The notes below the pieces were generated by a model. It had not been told where the DNA came from, did not search any database, and saw only the letters and a program-made list of their open reading frames with translations. From contig NZ_QLSX01000007.1 of NCBI RefSeq assembly GCF_003268885.1, positions 1-64,000 on the forward strand: a DNA stretch of 64,000 bases, in the 5' to 3' direction. The position numbers and the translations under genes are program-made. Numbering within the stretch: position 1 is the first letter of the stretch; the number at the start of each line of letters is the position of its first letter. This document shows positions 55,104 through 63,401 of the stretch, piece by piece. The DNA comes from Onishia taeanensis (GTDB taxonomy: Bacteria; Pseudomonadota; Gammaproteobacteria; Pseudomonadales; Halomonadaceae).

Positions 55104-56084
55104 ATGAAGCGACTGCAAACGGCACTCATCGTTCTTGTCTGTGTCGCTGCTGGCGCCGGAGGCGGGTATTACTGGTGGCAGCAACAGCAGGGCGGTCTGG
55201 GGGAAGGCTTTGCCCGGGCCAACGGACGGCTTGAGGCGACACGCATCGATGTGGCGCTGAAATTCAGTGGCCGGATCGCTGAGGTGGTCGTCACGGAAGG
55301 ACAGCGGGTAGAGGCAGGAGAGGTGATCGCGCGAATTGATGCCACCGAGCTTGAGGCGCAGATACGCGCCGCTGAGGCCGGTACCCGGCAGGCAGAGCAG
55401 GAATTGGCCCAGGCCAAGGCCCTGGCGATCCAGCGCACAAGTGAATTGGCACTTGCCGGCTCAGAGTTGGGCCGTACCCAGACGCTTGCCGGGCGTGGGT
55501 ATGCCTCACAGGAGCTGCTGGATCAGCGGCGCTCGCTGCAAACCACGGCAGAGGCGGCACTCAACACCGCGCGTGCTCAAGTTTCCGCCGCCGAGGCGTC
55601 GATCGAGGCGGCCCAGGCGCATGTCGCGGCGCTTAATGCCAATCTCGCTGATCATACCCTGGTCGCGCCGCGCGCCGGTCGCGTGCAGTATCGCTTGGCA
55701 GAGCCCGGCGAGATCCTGGCAGCGGGCGGCAAGGTCGTCTCACTGCTCAACCTGGCGGATGTCTACATGGACGTCTATCTGCCCACCGACGAGGCGGGGC
55801 GCCTGCGCTATGGCAGTGAGGCGCGGCTGATTCTCGATGCTGCTCCGCAGTATGTGATTCCGGCGGCCGTCGATTTCGTGGCCTCGGAAGCGCAGTTCAC
55901 CCCCAAATACGTGGAAACCAAGAGCGAGCGCGAAAAGCTGATGTTTCGCGTCAAGCTGCAGATTCCTGCCGATATCCTGAGCCGCTATCAGGAGGTCGTG
56001 AAAACCGGGGTGCCGGGCGTGGCCTATGTCCGTGTGTCACCGGAAGCCGAGTGGCCCGAGGCCCTTGCGGTGAAGCTGCCCTGA
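55104..56084 (+). CDS. HlyD-family periplasmic adaptor (YhiI/YbhG-like)
   Basis: A 326-residue membrane-fusion protein: one N-terminal helix (ALIVLVCVAAGAGGGYYWW), then a lipoyl-like half (ARANGRLEATRIDVALKFSGRIAEVVV.EGQRVEAGEVIARID), a coiled-coil hairpin (about residues 80-190, AEAGTRQAEQELAQAKA) and a beta-barrel (VAPRAGRVQYRLAEPGEILAAGGKVVSLLNLADVYMDVYLP). It links the ABC exporter to an outer-membrane channel. An open frame starts at 55062, but 55104 begins the helix. The stop overlaps the next start (TGATG). Confidence 0.9.
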   Translation: MKRLQTALIVLVCVAAGAGGGYYWWQQQQGGLGEGFARANGRLEATRIDVALKFSGRIAEVVVTEGQRVEAGEVIARIDATELEAQIRAAEAGTRQAEQELAQAKALAIQRTSELALAGSELGRTQTLAGRGYASQELLDQRRSLQTTAEAALNTARAQVSAAEASIEAAQAHVAALNANLADHTLVAPRAGRVQYRLAEPGEILAAGGKVVSLLNLADVYMDVYLPTDEAGRLRYGSEARLILDAAPQYVIPAAVDFVASEAQFTPKYVETKSEREKLMFRVKLQIPADILSRYQEVVKTGVPGVAYVRVSPEAEWPEALAVKLP

Positions 56085-58816
56085 TGACGGACCTCAACGA
56101 TGTGGTCGCGACGCTTGACGGTGTCAGTCATCGCTATAAGTCGATCATCGCTCTCGATAACGTCTCGCTGGAGATTCCTTCTGCCCGGATGGTGGGGGTG
56201 ATCGGGCCGGACGGGGTGGGCAAGTCCACCTTGCTGGGCCTGATTGCGGGAGTGCGCCGCTTGCAGGTCGGGCAGGTCACGGCCCTGGGAGGCGCGATGG
56301 ATGACGCAAAACATCGCGCCGCTACTTATGCTCGCATCGCGTACATGCCCCAGGGCCTGGGACGCAATCTCTATCAGACGCTGTCGGTGCGTGAGAATAT
56401 CGATTTCTTCGGTCGTCTCTATGGCCAGTCGATGACCGAGCGCTCGACGCGCATCGATGTGCTGCTGAAGAGTACCGGTCTCGAGGCCTTTGCCGACCGG
56501 CCGGCGGGCAAGCTCTCCGGTGGCATGAAGCAGAAGCTCGGCCTGTGCTGTGCGCTAATACATGATCCGGACCTGTTGATCCTCGACGAGCCAACCACCG
56601 GCGTTGATCCCCTGTCCCGCCAGCAGTTCTGGCAGTTGATCGAGCACATCCGTGAACGCCGCCCCACGATGAGCGTCATCACCGCCACCGCCTACATGTC
56701 TGAGGCAGAGCGTTTCGATCAGCTGATCGCCATGAATGCCGGGGGGGTCCTGGCGGAGGGGACACCGGAGGCCTTGAAGTCACAAACCGCTACCGAGACC
56801 CTGGAAGCGGCCTTCATCGCGCTACTGCCGGAAAAGGATCGGCAGGGCCATCAGCCCGTTTCGTTGCCGCCGCGTGTGGTTCAGGCGGGGCCGCCGGCCA
56901 TCGAGGCGGAAGGGCTGACCATGCGGTTCGGTGACTTCACTGCCGTCGATCATGTCAGCTTTTGCATCGAGTCCGGGGAGATCTTCGGTTTTCTCGGCTC
57001 GAACGGCTGCGGCAAGACCACCACCATGAAGATGCTCACCGGGCTGCTGACCGCCAGCGAAGGCAGTGCCCGGTTGATGGGCAAGCCTCTGGGGACCGAT
57101 GCCATGGCCACGCGGCGCCGCGTAGGCTATATGTCGCAATCATTTTCGCTTTATTCCGAACTCTCGGTGCGGCGCAACCTGGTGCTGCATGCCGATCTGT
57201 TCCATCTGCCCAAGGCACGTCGTGGGCCACGGGTCGCGGAGCTGATCGAGCGCTTCGATCTGGGCGCGGTAGCGGAGTCGACCCCGGAAAGTCTGCCGCT
57301 GGGGGTGCGCCAGCGTCTCCAACTCGCTGTCGCGGTACTGCATGCTCCCGAGCTGCTGATCCTCGATGAGCCGACCTCTGGCGTCGATCCGATCGCGCGC
57401 GACGCCTTCTGGGCGCTGCTGATCGAGCTGTCACGCAAGGACGGGGTGACGATCTTCATCTCCACCCACTTCATGAACGAAGCCGAGCGCTGCGACCGCA
57501 TCTCGTTGATGCACGCGGGCAAAGTCCTGGCCCAGGGCGAGCCGGACGAACTGCGTCGTCAGCGGGACGCGGAAAGCCTCGAAGACGCCTTCATCAGCTA
57601 TCTACAGGACGCCGGTGCGGAAGATGCGGCAGCACCGGTGTCGTCAGACGTCGGCACGGGCGGGAATCGACCTGAGCATCGTATGGGCTGGTTTTCTTTC
57701 TTGCGAACCTGGGCCTTCGCGAGGCGCGAGGCGATGGAGATCCTGCGCGATCCGATTCGCCTGGTGTTTGCGCTGTTCGGCCCGATCGTGCTGATGGTGG
57801 CGATGGGCTACGGCATCACCTTCGATGTCGAGAACCTGTCCTACGCGGCACTCGATCAGGATCAGTCGCGGGAAAGCCGGATGTTTCTCGAGGCCATGAC
57901 GAGTTCACGCTATTTCGACGAGCAGCCAGCGCTTGCCGATTTCGACGAGCTGGATCGACGCATGAAGGCCGGGGATATCTCCCTTGCCGTGGTGATTCCG
58001 CCCGACTATGGCCGTGATCTGCTGTCGGGACGAGTCCCGCAGATCGGTGCCTGGCTCGACGGCTCGAACACCACTCGCGCGGAGACCGGGCGTGGCTATG
58101 TGCAAGGCGTGCTAACTACGCACCTCGCCGATCTCGCGCTGCGCGAGGGCCGGGACGTCGTGGATATCTACCCGGCGAGCGTCGAGCCCCGGCTGCGCTA
58201 CAATCAGGCCTTTCTATCCCAGCACGCGATCCCGCCCGGTGTGCTGATGATGCTGCTGATCATGATTCCCGCCATGCTCACCGCCCTCAGCGTGGTGCGC
58301 GAGAAGGAGATGGGCTCGATCCTCAATCTCTATGCGGCTCCGGTGCACAAAATCGAGTTCCTGCTCGGCAAGCAGCTGCCGTATATCGGTGTTGCCATGG
58401 TCAGCTTCGTAAGCCTCGTAGCGCTGATGATGGCGCTGTTCGGGCTTGGCATGCCGGGTAGCCTCCCGGCGCTGGTGAGCGGTGCGCTGCTGTTTACCAC
58501 TGCCGCCACTGCCTTCGGCCTGGTCGTCTCGACCTTCGTGAGTTCACAGATCGCGGCGATTTTCGCCACGGCGATCATCGTCATGATTCCGACGGTCAAT
58601 TTCTCCGGGATGATGTATCCGGTGTCGACTCTTGAGGGCGGTGCGGCCCTCCTCGGCAAGGCCTTCCCGGCGCTGTATTTTCAGCAGATCAGTGCCGGCG
58701 TCTTCAACAAGGGGCTCGACCTCCGGGTGCTGTATCCCAATCACCTAGTCCTTGGTGGGTTCTGCGCGCTGTGCTGGATCGTGGCCAGCGCCTTGCTGCG
58801 CAAGCAGGAGCTCTGA
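56084..58816 (+). CDS. RbbA/YhiH-like ABC transporter: two ATPase domains fused to an ABC-2 permease
   Basis: The 910-residue fusion has a first nucleotide-binding domain (Walker A GPDGVGKST at 41-49, signature LSGGMKQKLGL, Walker B LLILDEPTTGVD) and a second one (GSNGCGKTT, LLILDEPTSGVD). Its signature in the second reads LPLGVRQRLQL, lacking the SGG. The C-terminal 370 residues are an ABC-2 permease with large periplasmic loop and HAIPPGVLMMLLIMIPAM. E. coli RbbA has the same layout and sits in yhiI-rbbA-yhhJ; the gene order matches. Substrate unknown. Confidence 0.9.
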   Translation: MTDLNDVVATLDGVSHRYKSIIALDNVSLEIPSARMVGVIGPDGVGKSTLLGLIAGVRRLQVGQVTALGGAMDDAKHRAATYARIAYMPQGLGRNLYQTLSVRENIDFFGRLYGQSMTERSTRIDVLLKSTGLEAFADRPAGKLSGGMKQKLGLCCALIHDPDLLILDEPTTGVDPLSRQQFWQLIEHIRERRPTMSVITATAYMSEAERFDQLIAMNAGGVLAEGTPEALKSQTATETLEAAFIALLPEKDRQGHQPVSLPPRVVQAGPPAIEAEGLTMRFGDFTAVDHVSFCIESGEIFGFLGSNGCGKTTTMKMLTGLLTASEGSARLMGKPLGTDAMATRRRVGYMSQSFSLYSELSVRRNLVLHADLFHLPKARRGPRVAELIERFDLGAVAESTPESLPLGVRQRLQLAVAVLHAPELLILDEPTSGVDPIARDAFWALLIELSRKDGVTIFISTHFMNEAERCDRISLMHAGKVLAQGEPDELRRQRDAESLEDAFISYLQDAGAEDAAAPVSSDVGTGGNRPEHRMGWFSFLRTWAFARREAMEILRDPIRLVFALFGPIVLMVAMGYGITFDVENLSYAALDQDQSRESRMFLEAMTSSRYFDEQPALADFDELDRRMKAGDISLAVVIPPDYGRDLLSGRVPQIGAWLDGSNTTRAETGRGYVQGVLTTHLADLALREGRDVVDIYPASVEPRLRYNQAFLSQHAIPPGVLMMLLIMIPAMLTALSVVREKEMGSILNLYAAPVHKIEFLLGKQLPYIGVAMVSFVSLVALMMALFGLGMPGSLPALVSGALLFTTAATAFGLVVSTFVSSQIAAIFATAIIVMIPTVNFSGMMYPVSTLEGGAALLGKAFPALYFQQISAGVFNKGLDLRVLYPNHLVLGGFCALCWIVASALLRKQEL

Positions 58817-58817
58817 C

Positions 58818-59942
58818 ATGCGCTGGATCACCAACATCTATCGGCTGGGCATCAAGGAAATCTATAGCCTCCTGCGCGATCCCGTGCTGATGGGGCTGAT
58901 CCTCTATACCTTCACCTTAGCCATCTATACCGTCGCCAACGGGGTGAAGACCGAGCTCAATAATGCCTCGATCGCCATCGTGGATGAGGATCGCTCGGTC
59001 CTCTCCTCACAGCTCACCGCTGCATTTTTGCCGCCGTATTTCAAAGCGCCGGAGGTCATCGAACTGTCCGAGGTCGATCCGGGGATGGACACGGGGCGCT
59101 ACACCTTCGTGCTGGATATTCCGCCACGATTCGAGGCGGACGTGCTGGCAGGGCGATATCCCGCGATCCAGCTCAATGTCGATGCCACGGCGATGGCGAT
59201 CGCCGGCAATGGCAGCCACTACATCGCCAGCATCATCAACACCGAGCTTCTCAAGTACGTCAGTCGCTCAAGTGGAGACGCTGCGCTGCCGGTCGATCTG
59301 CGGGTGCGTGCGAAATTCAATCCCAATCTCGATTCGAGCTGGTTCATGGCGGTGATGCAGATCATCAACAATCTGACCATCCTGGCCATCGTACTGGGCG
59401 GGGCTGCGGTGATTCGCGAGCGTGAGCATGGCACCCTCGAGCACCTGTTGGTGATGCCGGTAACCGTCAGCGAGATCATGCTCGCCAAGATCTGGGCCAA
59501 CGGCCTAGTGATCGTGATCGCGGCGATACTCTCGCTGCAGGTCGTGGTGCAGGGCCTGCTTGGCATTCCCATTAGCGGGTCGGTGACCCTCTTTGCGCTG
59601 GGCGCGGCCGTCTACCTGTTTGCCGTGACCGCCATGGGCATCACGCTTTCCACCGTGGCGACAACCATGCCGCAGTTCGGTTTGCTGTCGATTCCGGTGT
59701 TCGTGGTGATGAACCTGCTGTCCGGGGGCATTACCCCGCTGGAGAGCATGCCGCCAGCGCTGCAGAAGGCGGTGCAGGTGCTGCCTTCGACGCATTTCAT
59801 TCAGTTTGCCCAGGCGGTGCTGTATCGCGGTGCGGGGATTGGCATCGTGTGGCCGCAACTGCTGGCGACGGCGGCGATCGGCATGGCCTTCCTGGCATTC
59901 GCGCAGGTGCGATTCAAGGCGACCCTGGCAGCGGTGCGCTAG
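58818..59942 (+). CDS. ABC-2 type permease (YhhJ-like)
   Basis: A 374-residue membrane protein with one N-terminal helix (PVLMGLILYTFTLAIYTVANGV), a large periplasmic domain (ASIAIVDEDRSVLSSQL) and five C-terminal helices; REREHGTLEHLLVMPVTVSEIMLAKIWANG is the ABC-2 signature. It would pair with the permease part of the RbbA-like protein. The start ATG lies one base after the stop of the upstream gene, so the three genes are tightly coupled. No outer-membrane channel gene is adjacent. Confidence 0.92.
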   Translation: MRWITNIYRLGIKEIYSLLRDPVLMGLILYTFTLAIYTVANGVKTELNNASIAIVDEDRSVLSSQLTAAFLPPYFKAPEVIELSEVDPGMDTGRYTFVLDIPPRFEADVLAGRYPAIQLNVDATAMAIAGNGSHYIASIINTELLKYVSRSSGDAALPVDLRVRAKFNPNLDSSWFMAVMQIINNLTILAIVLGGAAVIREREHGTLEHLLVMPVTVSEIMLAKIWANGLVIVIAAILSLQVVVQGLLGIPISGSVTLFALGAAVYLFAVTAMGITLSTVATTMPQFGLLSIPVFVVMNLLSGGITPLESMPPALQKAVQVLPSTHFIQFAQAVLYRGAGIGIVWPQLLATAAIGMAFLAFAQVRFKATLAAVR

Positions 59943-59959
59943 ATCGTTTTTTCTCGGCG

Positions 59960-60583
59960 CTAGCGCGGATAGACGCGACGGAAGGTCAGGCTGATCCGCA
60001 TGCCGGGCAGTTTTCGTGGCAGCAGGGCATGTTGCAGCTGGCGCTGGGTGCCTGCTCCCATCACCAGCAGGCTGTCATGTGGCAACCAGACATTGAAGGC
60101 AGCCGCGCGGCGGTCCTGCCAGCGAAAGCGCAGCGGTCGTTCGGTACCGAGACTCACCGCGGCGATCAGCGGGTCCTTGCCGAGCTCCGTCTCGTCATCG
60201 CAGTGCCAGCCCATGCGATCCTCGCCATCGGCGTAGCGATTGAGTAGCACGCTGTTGAAGCTTGCGGGCTGTCCTGTGGCTTCCAGGGCCCGTTCAACGG
60301 CGAGCCTGATCTCCTCAACCGCCGGGTGCCAGGGCGTGGGAGTAAACGCCTCGCCGGAATAGCGATAGGCGGCGTCCGGATCGCCCATCCAGATCTGGCG
60401 GCGGGGAATGAAGTGTTGGCGGCCGTAAAGAGTGAGGGTTGGCCGCTGCCAGTGCAGCTGCTGATCCAGTTGCAGCAGCAGCTCGTTAGCACGCGTGAGG
60501 CCAAAAAGGCCAAGTCCCAGCGACAACGGCGGCGAGTCGAGAAGGGCCTGCCAGTGCGGCGGCCCGAGGGTTACGTCATTCAT
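59960..60583 (-). CDS. alkB: AlkB-family 2-oxoglutarate/Fe(II) dioxygenase
   Basis: A 207-residue DNA/RNA repair dioxygenase. The Fe-binding triad is visible as HCD in MGWHCDDETELG and the later His in QHALLPRK. The 2-oxoglutarate-binding arginines are in RISLTFR. RYSGEAFTPTPWHP and SVLLNRYADGEDRMGWH match short AlkB homologues. It removes methyl groups such as 1-methyladenine and 3-methylcytosine oxidatively. It is convergent with the ABC operon and lies downstream of the PAP2 gene on its strand. Confidence 0.93.
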   Translation of the reverse strand: MNDVTLGPPHWQALLDSPPLSLGLGLFGLTRANELLLQLDQQLHWQRPTLTLYGRQHFIPRRQIWMGDPDAAYRYSGEAFTPTPWHPAVEEIRLAVERALEATGQPASFNSVLLNRYADGEDRMGWHCDDETELGKDPLIAAVSLGTERPLRFRWQDRRAAAFNVWLPHDSLLVMGAGTQRQLQHALLPRKLPGMRISLTFRRVYPR

Positions 60584-60622
60584 GGGCCTAGCTTGCCAGC
60601 CCCGGCAGCGTCTGTCGCGGGG

Positions 60623-61174
60623 TCAAGCCGCTAGCGGCAAGAGCTCAAGGCTTGCCAGGGCAAACATCACACCGATCAGTCCGCCGCCGATCACATCGCT
60701 GATGTAGTGCAGCCCCAGGCCGACTCGGGACACCGCGATCACGACGGCAAGGGGGGCTACGATCACCAGCAGCCAGGGCGTGGAGGTAGCCGTCAGCACC
60801 GTGAACATCACTGCGTGCATGGTGTGGCCGCTGGGAAAGCTGTAGCGGTCCCTGGGTGGTTCGGTGCAGGGAATGCACTCGAAGGTGATGGAAGGGCGTT
60901 CGCGACATAGACGCGTCTTCAGAAGCCGATACACCAGCAGCGCTGCGATGGCGGTGAGGCTGAACTGCAGCAGACGTTGCCAACCCAGGCTTGGGTCGAG
61001 CAAGGGTTGCGCCAGTATCAGAACGACCCAGGCGGGCCAGTCGCCGACTTTGCTGGCGATTCGCAGCGTCGCCAGCGGCAGCAGTCGTGTATTGCTGGCC
61101 AGGGCGAAGCGATGGCACAGCCGCCACTCGAGCGAGTCGAGGCGTTCAAAGACGGTAGGCGTGCGAGGCGTCAT
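60623..61174 (-). CDS. PAP2-family phosphatase
   Basis: A 183-residue membrane protein with the three PAP2 motifs: KTRLCRERP (motif 1), SFPSGHTMHA (motif 2, catalytic His) and SRVGLGLHYISDVIGG (motif 3). Such enzymes dephosphorylate lipid phosphates, e.g. phosphatidate or undecaprenyl pyrophosphate. The ATG at 61174 has AGGAGA six bases upstream and lies 29 bases inside the end of the glycosyltransferase gene, so both form an operon. Together they may work on a glycolipid or carrier lipid. Confidence 0.88.
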   Translation of the reverse strand: MTPRTPTVFERLDSLEWRLCHRFALASNTRLLPLATLRIASKVGDWPAWVVLILAQPLLDPSLGWQRLLQFSLTAIAALLVYRLLKTRLCRERPSITFECIPCTEPPRDRYSFPSGHTMHAVMFTVLTATSTPWLLVIVAPLAVVIAVSRVGLGLHYISDVIGGGLIGVMFALASLELLPLAA

Positions 61175-62300
61175 CTGAAGTCTCCTGTAATGAAAGCAGG
61201 ATGCGCAGGAAGTCGTCGGCGATCCGGTCCCAGCCGTTCGATGCCACGCGCTGTCTGGCCTGGCGGCCCAACTGGCCGTAACTGGCCGGGTGCTGGCACA
61301 GCGAGACCGCATGGTCGATGAAGCCCTTTTCATCACCCACCTGTGCCGTCAGGCCTTGCTGGCCAGACGTGATCAGCTCACTGGCGGCGGCATGATCGAA
61401 GGCCACCACGCCAAGGCTGCTGGCCATGGCTTCGGCGACGACATTGCCATAGGTCTCCGAGCAGGAGGGGAAGATGAAGATGTCGGCGCTGGCGTAATGC
61501 CTGGCAAGCGATTCACGATTGATGAAACCGGTAAAAATGGCGTCGGGCAGGCGCTGTTGCAGGCTTGCTCGTAGCGGGCCATCGCCGACCATTACAGTGA
61601 CCAGGTCTGGCTGAACCTCCTGCATCGCCTGCACGCTTTCCACCAGCAGGTCCAGGTTTTTCTCACTGGCCAGCCGCCCCACGTGCAGGGCGACCGGCTG
61701 ATTCTCACCGACGCCCCAGGTCTGGCGCAGCTCTGGGTCGCGTTTTTCCGGTGAGAAGTGTTGGGCATCGATGCCTCGGCTCATCACCTGGACGTTGTCA
61801 AAGCCCTGGGCGCTGAGTGCCCGCACCTGTGTGGCGGTAGGCACCAGGGTCGCCCCGGTGCGGTTGTGAAAATGACGCAGCACCGCCGATACCGGCCTTT
61901 TCAGCCAGGCGAAGCCATAGTCGCCGGCGTAGTGATCGAAGTTGGTATGAAAGCCGCTGGCCACTGGCAGCCCCAGGCGCCGGGCCTGTCGCAGCGCCGA
62001 CCAGCCCAGGGGGCCCTCGGTGGCGATATAGACCGCATCGGGGCGACGATCTCGCCATAACCGCGCCAGGGCTCGTCCGGCGGGAAGGCCTAGCTTGACG
62101 GCTTTATAGCCGGGAAGGTGAAACCCGCTTACCTGTAGTTCGTCCTCGATCCCTTCTGCACGGCAACCGTTGTCAGGCTTCGGGCGCACCAGCTGCAGGG
62201 TGATGTTTCGTGCATCGAGTTCGCGGCTCAGGTGACCCAGGGTATGGGCCACACCGTTGATATCCGGCGACCAGGTTTCGCTGACGAAGCAGATGCGCAT
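61146..62300 (-). CDS. Glycosyltransferase family 4, glycolipid-type
   Basis: A 384-residue GT-B enzyme: N-terminal FVSETWSPDINGVAHTLGHLSREL, IATEGPLGWSALRQARRLGLPVASGFHTNFDHYAGDYG, and C-terminal VGRLASEKNLDLLVESV and FPSCSETYGNVVAEAMASSLGVVAFDHAA with the EX7E motif. This sequence style is that of glycolipid mannosyl- or glucosyltransferases (MgtA/SQD2-like). The acceptor may be diacylglycerol; this is inferred from subfamily resemblance and the linked PAP2 phosphatase, which could provide it. Confidence 0.9.
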   Translation of the reverse strand: MRICFVSETWSPDINGVAHTLGHLSRELDARNITLQLVRPKPDNGCRAEGIEDELQVSGFHLPGYKAVKLGLPAGRALARLWRDRRPDAVYIATEGPLGWSALRQARRLGLPVASGFHTNFDHYAGDYGFAWLKRPVSAVLRHFHNRTGATLVPTATQVRALSAQGFDNVQVMSRGIDAQHFSPEKRDPELRQTWGVGENQPVALHVGRLASEKNLDLLVESVQAMQEVQPDLVTVMVGDGPLRASLQQRLPDAIFTGFINRESLARHYASADIFIFPSCSETYGNVVAEAMASSLGVVAFDHAAASELITSGQQGLTAQVGDEKGFIDHAVSLCQHPASYGQLGRQARQRVASNGWDRIADDFLRILLSLQETSDDASHAYRL

Positions 62301-62483
62301 AAGGCTCGTGTGTCCCGTTCATGAGTCGTGAATTCAGGATCACGGTGGCGCATGACAGGACAGGGACGAATTGGTGAAGCCTGGATGACACTCGGTGCCA
62401 AATGTTGTCGCATAAGGCGTTGGCCTGCGCTTCCCATGAGTTCTCACAGCGTTGGCGAGCGGCTTTATCCTCGCAGCCCAGGC

Positions 62484-63401
62484 CTAGCGAAGTACCCGGC
62501 GGGGGTCGATGGGCTTGCCACCACGACGCATGTCGAAGAGCAATTCATTGCCGCGGTCGCCAGAGCTTGTTCGGCACACTGCGTCGCCGCGGCTCACGCG
62601 CTCGCCAACGTCGACCGACAGTGACTGGCAGAGCGCATAGACACTCTGCAGGTTATCGGCGTGGTGCACGATTACCACGCGGCCCAGCTGGCGCATGCTG
62701 CCGGCGAAGCGGACTTCGCCGTCGGCAACGGCGAGTGCTTTATCGGAGCTGGCGCTGGTCAGCAGCATGGGCTGCAGGGTGCCGCGTGAGTCCTTGCCAT
62801 ACTCCCGTGCGACCCGGTGTTTCTCGAGCGGCCAGGGCCAGCTGCCGGCCGAGGAGGGCAGAGGGCCACTGAGTGCTGGACGACGCGTTGAGGACGATGA
62901 AGACGAGCCCGATGACCGGGAGGCGACGCTCGATGATGCGCTGCCACCATTGAGTGGCACCTTGATCAGTTGGCCGACACGTAGCGAGGAGGCGGAAGTG
63001 CCGGGGTTGCCGGCGCTCAAGCGGCTGGCGCGGGTGCCGAAGTGCCGGGCAATGGCCGTGTAGGTATCGCCAGGGCGCACCTGGTAACGGTAAGGACCGC
63101 CGTAGGGAGCCCGTTCCTGGTGGGTGGGAATCAGCAGGCGCTGGCCGATGGCCAGGGAACGGGCCTGGACGCCTGGGTTGAAACGCTGCAGGCGCTTCAG
63201 GGGCACACCGGCCTGATTGGCCAATTCGCCCAGGGTATCGCCGCGCTTTACGCTGACCCAGTTGCCGGGAGTGACCGACTGGTTCCAGCCGCCATGACTC
63301 GCACAGCCGGCCATCAGCAGGGCGATCAGAAGCAGAACGGCGAGGTTCAGACGCTGGCGTCGAGGGTACGATCCTTGTCCTGCCACAGCTCGTTGATCCA
63401 T
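62484..63401 (-). CDS. LysM lipoprotein with degenerate LytM (M23) domain, NlpD/EnvC-like
   Basis: A 305-residue protein with a lipobox (LLLIALLMAGC), two LysM peptidoglycan-binding motifs (VSVKRGDTLGELANQAGV and YQVRPGDTYTAIARHFG), a Ser-rich linker and a C-terminal M23 fold. The zinc ligands are lost: no H..GIDI (the segment reads RGTLQPMLL), the second His region is YALC, and H.H is NELLFD. Catalytically dead LytM proteins activate cell-wall amidases, so an activator role is inferred. The start (63401) overlaps the acyltransferase gene by 55 bases; a GTG at about 63386 is another option. Confidence 0.8.
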   Translation of the reverse strand: MDQRAVAGQGSYPRRQRLNLAVLLLIALLMAGCASHGGWNQSVTPGNWVSVKRGDTLGELANQAGVPLKRLQRFNPGVQARSLAIGQRLLIPTHQERAPYGGPYRYQVRPGDTYTAIARHFGTRASRLSAGNPGTSASSLRVGQLIKVPLNGGSASSSVASRSSGSSSSSSTRRPALSGPLPSSAGSWPWPLEKHRVAREYGKDSRGTLQPMLLTSASSDKALAVADGEVRFAGSMRQLGRVVIVHHADNLQSVYALCQSLSVDVGERVSRGDAVCRTSSGDRGNELLFDMRRGGKPIDPRRVLR

